A DNA stretch of 13,760 nucleotides from Planctomycetota bacterium (GTDB lineage Bacteria; Planctomycetota; GCA-002687715; DRQF01): contig JAJRYU010000344.1 in assembly GCA_024275615.1 (NCBI GenBank), positions 1 through 13,760 on the forward strand. The letters run 5' to 3'. The notes under the pieces were generated by a model. It was not told where the DNA came from and did not search any database. It saw only the letters and a program-made list of their open reading frames with translations. Both the position numbers and the translations under genes were made by a program. Positions 7,784 to 13,760 of the stretch are shown piece after piece. The stretch's first letter is position 1. The number at the start of each line of letters is the position of its first letter.

Positions 7784-8604
7784 TGGACTTCGAAGAAATC
7801 TGGCAAGAAAACAAGTCATTTATCCTCATGTTGCTCGCTGGTGTTGTGGTCTTCACCATTGCCTACTTCATTGTTGACGGTTCATTCTCGAGTGAGATTC
7901 GGTCAAACAGGAGTCGTGCCACGACAGCTGAAAAACGAGCGGAACAACAGAAGCTTCCAAGCGGTGCGGTGAGGAGTATTGAGCGCCGTCTCGCCGAAAT
8001 TGAAGACGAATTGCAACATCTCGAAAGCGAATTGGCCTATCGCCCCAGCGCGGGGTTTACCTTGGTGGGAGTCTCTCGCTCTCCCGATATCTACTTCAAT
8101 GAAATGGTGCAAAAGCTGCTCAAGGAACGGGTAGAGCCAGCTGCATCCCTCGATATTCGAATTCCAGCTGACCTTGGTTTGGGAAGTATCACGCCAAAGA
8201 CAACTGCGGAAAGGGAATGGTATCTGAACGGCCTCGATGTCGTCAGCCGCTGCTGCCTTGCTGGCATGGCAGCAGGCGTAGAAGCTATTGAACCGATTCG
8301 AATCTCGAAAATGCCAAAGAAGAGCCGAACAGACCGCAATGAAGCGACTCCTTATCTTCGCCCACTATTGGTGAAGATGACAGTCAAGGGAAAGCCGAGC
8401 GCGATTGACAACATGCTGCGTGACATCAATCTACCTGGCTCGCGTCTAAGCATCATGAAGGCAAGGATTACTTCCATGGATCAAACTGGTAAGCGCAGGC
8501 GCACTTTCATCGACGAGTCGAACGTCGTGATGGATTTGGACGTTCGTGCGCTGCTTCTTGATCGTAAGGGCGAACCCGTGGGTGCCAAGTCTGGGCGGAT
8601 GTAG
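7783..8604 (+). CDS. PilO/GspM-like inner-membrane protein
   Basis: The product has 273 residues. A short cytoplasmic N-terminus (MDFEEIWQENK) is followed by a membrane helix at about 13-31, a charged coiled coil at about 40-85 and a periplasmic alpha/beta domain (about 135-260). That domain's strand pattern (RPLLVKMTVKGKPSAIDNML, 191-210, then NVVMDLDVRALLL) is typical of PilO and GspM, where a strand leads into a helix that scores fit within the platform dimer. PilO/GspM pairs with PilN/GspL in the periplasm, and this gene directly follows the PilM-PilN fusion, with a GAGGAGG Shine-Dalgarno at 7769-7775 and a one-base overlap. It is longer than usual for either family (about 160-210). Assignment rests on layout and position more than on strong motifs. 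Confidence 0.8.
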   Translation: MDFEEIWQENKSFILMLLAGVVVFTIAYFIVDGSFSSEIRSNRSRATTAEKRAEQQKLPSGAVRSIERRLAEIEDELQHLESELAYRPSAGFTLVGVSRSPDIYFNEMVQKLLKERVEPAASLDIRIPADLGLGSITPKTTAEREWYLNGLDVVSRCCLAGMAAGVEAIEPIRISKMPKKSRTDRNEATPYLRPLLVKMTVKGKPSAIDNMLRDINLPGSRLSIMKARITSMDQTGKRRRTFIDESNVVMDLDVRALLLDRKGEPVGAKSGRM

Positions 8605-8616
8605 AGAGACACTGAA

Positions 8617-11600
8617 ATGAAACTGAACAAAGAACAAATCGCCTTTGCTGTCATCATCTTGATCGTTGCTTGGCTGTCCTACAACGAGCTGTCAAGCGGG
8701 GGAGCAAAAGTCAAGAAACGCAAGGGACGTGGGCGCAGAATGGCGTCTCAAGTCGTGCCATTGAGTGAGTTGGATACACTTAAGGCAGCGCTGATTGATG
8801 AAAGCGAAACAACGTGGACGTTGGCCGGTCGTAACATCTTTCGGGCTCCCAAGGAACATGTGCCGATGCCTCCTCTTAACTTAACTGCACCACCACGGCC
8901 GACCTTGGTGACAAGCTCACCTCAGATGATCCCTGGGTTGGATCCTTACAGTCGGATGGCAACCGTGGCCCAAGTGCTACCCGTTCTTGGTGTTGATCTG
9001 CCAGCACGATCGGAAGAAGCGGGAAGCGGTAATGAGATCGATGCGGAAGAAGCTGATGACACCACGACAGGCAACGCAACTGGGGAGGCCGACGTAAACG
9101 ATGACGACGAACCTGTACCAGAATTTGATCCTACCGCCGCCAATGACCAAGAAGAGAAGAGAAAAGAAAGGAAGAAGAAGCGCGAGTTGAAGAAGATTCT
9201 TGGATTGAGAGAACGGTTGGCTCAAGACGCAGAGGCCAAGATCGCCAAAGCGAGAGCAGAGCGTCAGAAACTCAAGGACATCGCCGAGCGTGAACGTACT
9301 CTTGACAAGATTCATTGGCTATCGGGCGAGATCTGGTATGGGTCGATCGAAAATGACAGTGTTGTTCCTGAAGGCGCAGATGGTCTGGACAAGTATGACA
9401 TCAAACTCAAGATTGATGCCATTCGCAAGAACACGAGCGCTTCACCGGCAGAGCGCACTGAGCAGCTCGGCAATCGCAAACTTGAGATCGAATTTCGCCG
9501 TTGGAAAGACCAGAAATGGGCTGCCAAGAGCAAACTAGCTCCTCTCAATGTGCAGGCGATCGAATTCGCTGAAGGTGCGACCCCAGGGATCTATACCGTT
9601 GCCCAGTTTGAGCTCGATCGCCGACTCTTGCCTGCAGATAGTATTGAAGAACACATCAAGTTGTCTGCAAAGCTCGCTGAGATCGGTGAGTTTGGCCTCG
9701 CCAAGACTCATTTGTTGAGGTACGCCGAAAACGGGCATTCTAGCCTGCTTCTGTATCGCTCCCTGGCGTTAGCTGCCAATCGTGACTTTGACTACGACAT
9801 CGAAATGAAAGCCGTCCATGACGGACTCAAGGTGTTTCCCAAAGATGCTGTCTTGTTGGCCGGGGCCGCGGAACTCTACAGCCGTCTCGGCTTGGAGCGC
9901 CTAGCAACAGAGCTTTTTGATCGAGCGGAAGCTTTGGCGCCACGGAATCCGATTGTGAATGCCCGGTATGGGCGTCATTTAGTCACCGCGCATCAAGGTG
10001 GCCGTGCCCGTGTTATTGAAGCTCAACAATTGCTGGAAAAAGCGTCCAGCGGTCGATTCGAATTGGAGCACGAAAGGAGAGCCGTTCTTCTTGATCTCGG
10101 CGAGGCTCGTTTGGCCGCCGGTAAAATTGATGGAGCGGCGCGTGCGTTTGACCAGGTGAGTACAGCTGAACCCGACAATGTTCGAGCACTCATCGGACTT
10201 GCTAGTGTAGATTTCGCCAAGGGTGATATGGACGCTGCCAAAGATCGGCTGAAGAACGCATTGGAACGTGCACCCAGCAACGGCTTGGCCTACTACAATA
10301 TGGCCTTGTGCTCGTTGGCGAAAGAGGAGTGGGTCCAAGCCAGGGATGGATTCTTCGACGCCATGAACGCTGATCCTCTCTTGACCGCTCGCGCCCATTG
10401 CGGACTGGGGTATCTTCACGAACGTGTCGGCGACAAAGCTGCGGCACAGGCGGCGTATGCCGCAGCGCTTGTGGCTGACCCAGAAGATGGCGAAGTCCTA
10501 TATTGGAATGGGCGCGGATTTCTTTTGGTCGAAGACTATCAGCAGGCATATGACATATTGAGGCGGGCGCAATCGAAGTTGCCTAACCAATTCGATATTC
10601 TGGCAGCTCTTTCCGAAGCTTGCTTTCATTTACAACGATTTGACGACGCATTGCGCTACCTCGATTCAGCGATGGTACTGCGGCCGCAGTCCCCAGGTCT
10701 TCTGGTTCGCAAGGCTCAAACTTTGGTTCGTCTCCGTCGTTTTGACGACGCCAAGAAGTGCCTTGATCAATCCAAGCAGCAAAAAGACACGGACGAAGTT
10801 GAGTTGAGCTTGGCCTACTACTACTACCTCGAAGGTAACCACGAAGAGGCGCTCAAACGATTCCGTACCGTTGAACGCAGTCTCTCCCGCCGCGATGAAA
10901 GCCCCCTGGCGGTATATACCAGGAAATTCGCTGCTGACATTGCTGACAATTTGTCTAAGAAAGTCTGGTCCGATCATTTCAACCGAGTCGCGACGGGGCG
11001 AGATTTACTGCGTGGTTGGCGTTCTTACGCCCCGGGATCTGGCATCCCCATCAGTTTGGTCAACAACCGGGTGACTTTTACCGGAACCCAAAAAGCCTCC
11101 GATGTCCCTTCCTGCATTTTTCAGCGTCGCCGCGGTCGGGAATTCGTTTCCTTTGAGGCGGGTCTCGTTGCCAAGCCCGATGCTGACGTGATTTGCGGCA
11201 TCGGAATTTTTACTTTCAGAAAGAACACGGCCAACCAGAATCCCTTCGTTGATGTCGATTCCGGTGGCATCGCCTATGACGGCATGATGGTGGGCAAGAA
11301 CCGGGAAGGGCGCCTCGCCATTCGCAAGATTTCCCGCTATCAGATGGGGCGTTGGGAGGCCATTCCAGAGACGTGGCCGGCGCTTGTGGATGGCAAACCC
11401 CAACAGATTGTTCTGGGGATTGCCAGCGAAAGCGGCAAGAAAGGAACATTCACCGTGTTAGTGAACGGCGACCCTGTACTCACAGGAATCGAAATCAAAG
11501 GACTACGTCGCACAACCAAGGATCTCCAGCTTTGGGCGTTCACACAAGCCGAGATTGACCGACGGGTTGATGTTCAGGTGGATGACGTCCGCATTGTCAC

Positions 11601-11622
11601 AAGAGATTCGAAACGCAGGTGA
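8617..11622 (+). CDS. Large membrane-anchored TPR protein with GspC/PilP-like start and C-terminal beta-sandwich
   Basis: The 1001-residue product has a membrane helix at about 8-24, then a strongly basic stretch (31-41). A segment with WTLAGRNIFRAP and PMPPLNLTAPPRP (67-95) recalls the linker and start of the GspC/PilP homology region. Residues 133-180 are acidic and low-complexity; 178-232 is a charged helix with a lysine-rich core (181-193). About ten TPRs fill 345-755, with repeated A-x-x-x-F/Y-x-x-A-L and P-x-x patterns. Residues about 783-995 form a concanavalin-like or LamG-like beta-sandwich, starting DHFNR, with FTVLVNGDPVLTG near 945 and ending VQVDDVRIV. It sits where a GspC or PilP gene would be expected after L and M, so a platform-to-secretin or cargo-docking role is inferred. 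The stop overlaps an alternative GTG start of gspG. Confidence 0.85.
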   Translation: MKLNKEQIAFAVIILIVAWLSYNELSSGGAKVKKRKGRGRRMASQVVPLSELDTLKAALIDESETTWTLAGRNIFRAPKEHVPMPPLNLTAPPRPTLVTSSPQMIPGLDPYSRMATVAQVLPVLGVDLPARSEEAGSGNEIDAEEADDTTTGNATGEADVNDDDEPVPEFDPTAANDQEEKRKERKKKRELKKILGLRERLAQDAEAKIAKARAERQKLKDIAERERTLDKIHWLSGEIWYGSIENDSVVPEGADGLDKYDIKLKIDAIRKNTSASPAERTEQLGNRKLEIEFRRWKDQKWAAKSKLAPLNVQAIEFAEGATPGIYTVAQFELDRRLLPADSIEEHIKLSAKLAEIGEFGLAKTHLLRYAENGHSSLLLYRSLALAANRDFDYDIEMKAVHDGLKVFPKDAVLLAGAAELYSRLGLERLATELFDRAEALAPRNPIVNARYGRHLVTAHQGGRARVIEAQQLLEKASSGRFELEHERRAVLLDLGEARLAAGKIDGAARAFDQVSTAEPDNVRALIGLASVDFAKGDMDAAKDRLKNALERAPSNGLAYYNMALCSLAKEEWVQARDGFFDAMNADPLLTARAHCGLGYLHERVGDKAAAQAAYAAALVADPEDGEVLYWNGRGFLLVEDYQQAYDILRRAQSKLPNQFDILAALSEACFHLQRFDDALRYLDSAMVLRPQSPGLLVRKAQTLVRLRRFDDAKKCLDQSKQQKDTDEVELSLAYYYYLEGNHEEALKRFRTVERSLSRRDESPLAVYTRKFAADIADNLSKKVWSDHFNRVATGRDLLRGWRSYAPGSGIPISLVNNRVTFTGTQKASDVPSCIFQRRRGREFVSFEAGLVAKPDADVICGIGIFTFRKNTANQNPFVDVDSGGIAYDGMMVGKNREGRLAIRKISRYQMGRWEAIPETWPALVDGKPQQIVLGIASESGKKGTFTVLVNGDPVLTGIEIKGLRRTTKDLQLWAFTQAEIDRRVDVQVDDVRIVTRDSKRR

Positions 11623-11623
11623 T
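11617..11623 (+). promoter_or_regulatory. Shine-Dalgarno that fixes the gspG start
   Basis: AGGTGAT is a perfect complement to the 16S anti-Shine-Dalgarno and ends four bases before ATG 11628. The alternative GTG at 11619 lies inside this element and so cannot use it. ATG 11628 is therefore the better start. Confidence 0.7.
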
Positions 11624-11627
11624 AAAA

Positions 11628-12296
11628 ATGACGATAAATACCAGGTATTCAGATGCGAGCGGATTCACTTTGATTGAACTCTTGGTTGTGATTGCCATTA
11701 TTTCACTTCTTGGCACGCTCATGATCACTACCTATGTCAGTGCACAACGCGACGCCGATTTGGCTGAGGTCAAGGCGTTCATTCAATCGGTGGGAGCCAA
11801 CCTAGAAACTTACCGCAGCGACCGCCGCAACGGAGTCTATCCGCCCTCGTCCTTGGAGGGATTTCCAGCTCTTGGCACCAAGCTCTCGAATCGGACGAAT
11901 CTTGGCATCGAGGCCATGGTTGTTTGTTTGGGTTCGCTGGGATTTGATGGGCTTGGCAATGACTCAGAGGCTTTCGAGAAAGCGCTTGAGAATCTTGACG
12001 AGGACTATTCCGCCCGAAGAATGACAAAATTCGATGCCACTGATTTGTTCGAGATACTTGATCCTTGGGACAATCCTTTTGTCTACTTCAACGCCGAAGA
12101 CTATGGCAATCGCAATGTCCGAGCCTATCAACGGACGGAACCAGGGGTCCTGGAGTATGATGTCGTTACAGTGAAACCTTGGCTAAATCCCAAAACTAAG
12201 AGCCCCTACAACCTGAGCAGCTATCAGTTGTTTTCAGCGGGACCTGATGGTGAGTTCAACACTGAAGACGACATTGGGAATTGGAGCACGAAGTGA
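11628..12296 (+). CDS. gspG: Type II secretion major pseudopilin GspG
   Basis: The 222-residue prepilin has a 12-residue leader ending in Gly, then the class III signal FTLIELLVVIAIISLL with Glu at mature position 5. Prepilin peptidase would cut before Phe13 and methylate it. The long helix is followed by LETYRSDRRNGVYPPSSLEG, as in GspG. Near the end are DPWDNPFVYF (about 144-153) and SAGPDGEFNTEDDI (about 204-217), the calcium-binding loop that stabilises GspG in the pseudopilus, then NW. The protein is longer than the usual roughly 140-150 residues because of an insertion (about 75-140) between the helix and the DPW motif. GspG subunits form the periplasmic pseudopilus that pushes substrate through the secretin. 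A GTG at 11619 would add three residues. The stop lies inside the next gene's start (GTGA). Confidence 0.93.
   Translation: MTINTRYSDASGFTLIELLVVIAIISLLGTLMITTYVSAQRDADLAEVKAFIQSVGANLETYRSDRRNGVYPPSSLEGFPALGTKLSNRTNLGIEAMVVCLGSLGFDGLGNDSEAFEKALENLDEDYSARRMTKFDATDLFEILDPWDNPFVYFNAEDYGNRNVRAYQRTEPGVLEYDVVTVKPWLNPKTKSPYNLSSYQLFSAGPDGEFNTEDDIGNWSTK
12283..12286 (+). promoter_or_regulatory. Shine-Dalgarno that fixes the GspH-type gene start
   Basis: GGAG lies six bases before GTG 12293, which overlaps the gspG stop as GTGA. The upstream in-frame TTG at 12281 has the element behind it rather than ahead, so GTG 12293 is preferred. Confidence 0.6.
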
Positions 12297-13270
12297 GGTT
12301 TTCATCGAATCGGAGCAGCGGCTTTACCATCGTCGAGCTACTTGTCGTCATGGGGCTTATTGCTGTCATGACTGGCATCGGCGTTGGCATGATGCGCAAA
12401 CGCGATTCGAATCTGACCACGGAAATAAACGGCCGACTGCTCCGGTCAATTCTCCGTCAGGCGCGCAATTCCGCCAAAGTTTCAGGGACAGGAGTTGTAG
12501 TGCGCTTAGATGCCGAGGATTCGCTGGTCGCCGCGAGCCCTATCATCTTAGGCGGGTGCTGGCATTTTGAAGATGAACGCGGCGCTCGCAACACTAAGAT
12601 TGACTCTGCCGTGGAACTCGTGGAAGAGGGCTGGATGGGAAGGGCCGCCAAACTCTCTGGTAGCAGTGTCGATCTTGGTTCTTATTCCTGGTATGTAGCG
12701 ACTCAAGGCTTTCGAGTCCAATTGTGGATTAAAGCGGAGCAAGCGAACGGCGGTGTTATTTTTCTACGACAAAACAGTTTCAAACTCACTCTGACCCAAG
12801 AAGGTGCTCTCAATGGAGAGGTCATCGTCGGCAAGCAAAACGAGACGGTCGCCACGAAAACCCGTGACGGTTTGATTGCTGTCGGCAAGTGGCATGAGGT
12901 CGCCTTGTCCTACGATCGTTTGGAATTGATAGTCGAGGTTGACGGTGTGCGTTTCGCCGTTAAGCCTGAACAAAGGCGCATGTTTGTTGATCAGAAATCG
13001 CACCTGATTCTTGGCGGTAGCGGTTTTAAGGGGCTGGCTGACGAGATGCGCTACGACGTGGCTTTGGATGGCAAGGTCGAAGAGTTTTCGACGGGGGTTG
13101 ACGTTCTCAAGGAAGGCGACCTCCTTGTTCGCTTTGATGGCAACGGCCGCCTCGATCGTCGCTTTCATACTAAGCCAGCGGTCATTATTCTTCAGGGTGA
13201 TCCACCGGACGATCAAAGCGATCCCATCCAGGAGCGCGTTCGCATTGAATTCACGGGGGCTATTCGATGA
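12293..13270 (+). CDS. gspH: GspH-type pseudopilin carrying an inserted LamG domain
   Basis: Numbered from GTG 12293 (325 residues). A ten-residue leader ends in Gly, then FTIVELLVVMGLIAVM with Glu at mature position 5. Residues 45-80 match the start of the GspH domain (RLLRSILRQARNSAKVSGTG, then a VVVRLD strand). A complete LamG/Laminin_G_3-like domain then follows at about 88-263: CWHFEDE, GRAAKLSG, FRVQLWIKAE, GKWHEVALSYD with W200-H201, VEVDGVRF, LILGGSGFKGLADEMRYD. Residues about 275-325 return to a GspH-like end (LLVRFDGNGRLDR, VRIEFTGAIR). GspH is a minor pseudopilin near the pseudopilus tip; ordinary family members are about 150-200 residues. The extra beta-sandwich would project from the pseudopilus surface and could touch substrate, glycan or secretin (inference). 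The stop overlaps the next start as ATGA. No frameshift is seen; the domain is in frame. Confidence 0.88.
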   Translation: MRFSSNRSSGFTIVELLVVMGLIAVMTGIGVGMMRKRDSNLTTEINGRLLRSILRQARNSAKVSGTGVVVRLDAEDSLVAASPIILGGCWHFEDERGARNTKIDSAVELVEEGWMGRAAKLSGSSVDLGSYSWYVATQGFRVQLWIKAEQANGGVIFLRQNSFKLTLTQEGALNGEVIVGKQNETVATKTRDGLIAVGKWHEVALSYDRLELIVEVDGVRFAVKPEQRRMFVDQKSHLILGGSGFKGLADEMRYDVALDGKVEEFSTGVDVLKEGDLLVRFDGNGRLDRRFHTKPAVIILQGDPPDDQSDPIQERVRIEFTGAIR

Positions 13271-13760
13271 GCTCAAACGTCAGAATCGCCGCGACTTTTG
13301 ATCAAGGTGACGTGTTGCGGGGAGCGATGTCGCAGCGACGGGACCAGGGGATCGCCCTTATCGTCGTCTTGAGCGTTCTTGCCATGTTGATTGTCATTGC
13401 CACGCCCTTTTTGTTGCAGACCACGAAGGACTATGCCAACGCCAGGACCGTGGCGGAAAAGCATCGAGCCAGACAAGTTGCCACCAGTGCCCTCGAATGG
13501 GCGAAGATCAGTTTGCAGAACACGCACCAAGGCCTTGAGCATCAAGGCCAAGGCGCGGCGACTCCTTACTGGGACGGTCCCGAGGAGTTTCGTGTCGATA
13601 GCCATCCACGGGCCATTAGCGACTTGATCGGCGCTGAGGGCAAGCGCTTCATGGGCGATCCGCGTGGAGACATGTGGCGGATTCATGTGCGGGACGAGAG
13701 CGCGTTTATTAACGCGAATTCAACGACTCCGTTTCTGTGGTCTGGCTTGGTGGGGCGAAC
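13267..13760 (+). CDS. gspK: GspK-type minor pseudopilin, 3'-truncated by the window end
   Basis: An open frame runs from ATG 13267 to the window end (164 codons plus two bases) without a stop. The prepilin-like segment is RRDQG followed by IALIVVLSVLAMLIVIATPF. It lacks Glu at mature position 5, as GspK proteins typically do, which places it at the pseudopilus tip with GspI and GspJ. Next come a helix with KHRARQVATSALEWAK and, near the window end, WRIHVRDESAFINANS, equivalent to the GspK V-x-D-E-x-G-K-I-N-x-N motif. ATG 13267 overlaps the previous stop as ATGA and gives a 28-residue leader. ATG 13327 gives an eight-residue leader more typical of prepilins, with GGGGAG just ahead but very close. 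The start is therefore uncertain. It lies immediately after the GspH-type gene, with no gspI or gspJ between. Confidence 0.85.
   Translation, partial: MSSNVRIAATFDQGDVLRGAMSQRRDQGIALIVVLSVLAMLIVIATPFLLQTTKDYANARTVAEKHRARQVATSALEWAKISLQNTHQGLEHQGQGAATPYWDGPEEFRVDSHPRAISDLIGAEGKRFMGDPRGDMWRIHVRDESAFINANSTTPFLWSGLVGR

Noticed and set aside
12281..12292. TTG start at 12281 for the GspH-type gene
   Set aside because: GTG 12293 has a well-placed GGAG and a GTGA overlap; TTG would put the ribosome site inside the gene.

Overview
The window holds ten protein genes, all on the + strand, tightly packed and often joined by GTGA, ATGA or TAATG stop/start overlaps. No RNA gene, CRISPR array, insertion sequence or integrase was seen. 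The gene content points to a Gram-negative bacterium with type II secretion (T2SS) or type IV pilus-like machinery. Several habits fit Planctomycetota or a relative: FHA domains in signalling proteins, long TPR proteins, LamG-like modules on secretion components, and a GspG with an enlarged middle. The phylum is an inference; no 16S rRNA or ribosomal protein gene is present to settle it.

Region 1 (1-1318) is a housekeeping pair: the 3' part of a TPR protein gene, then rsmE, a 16S rRNA methyltransferase. Region 2 (1319-3624) holds an NtrC-type sigma-54 activator whose sensory part is FHA plus GAF instead of a receiver domain. A 242-bp gap follows, carrying an exact match to the sigma-54 promoter pattern TGGYAYR-N4-TTGCW at 3497-3512 and a structured leader with two hairpins.

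Region 3 (3625-13760, running off the window) is a probable single operon. In order it encodes: an inner-membrane protein with two FHA domains inside the cell and a beta-rich periplasmic part; a PilM-PilN fusion (GspL-like); a PilO/GspM-like protein; a 1001-residue single-pass protein with a GspC/PilP-like start, about ten TPRs and a C-terminal beta-sandwich; the major pseudopilin GspG; a GspH-type pseudopilin with a LamG domain spliced into its middle; and the start of a GspK-type pseudopilin.

Proposed working model (inference): phosphothreonine signals are read by the FHA-GAF activator, which drives the operon through sigma-54. The same kind of signal may be read by the double-FHA membrane protein at the assembly platform. 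The L/M/C-like proteins form the inner-membrane platform, and G, H and K build the pseudopilus. Unusual is the repeated use of LamG or jelly-roll-like modules in three of the seven operon proteins, including within a pseudopilin, and the absence of GspI and GspJ between H and K. Together these suggest a specialised T2SS variant. The secretin (GspD), ATPase (GspE), GspF and prepilin peptidase are not in the window.
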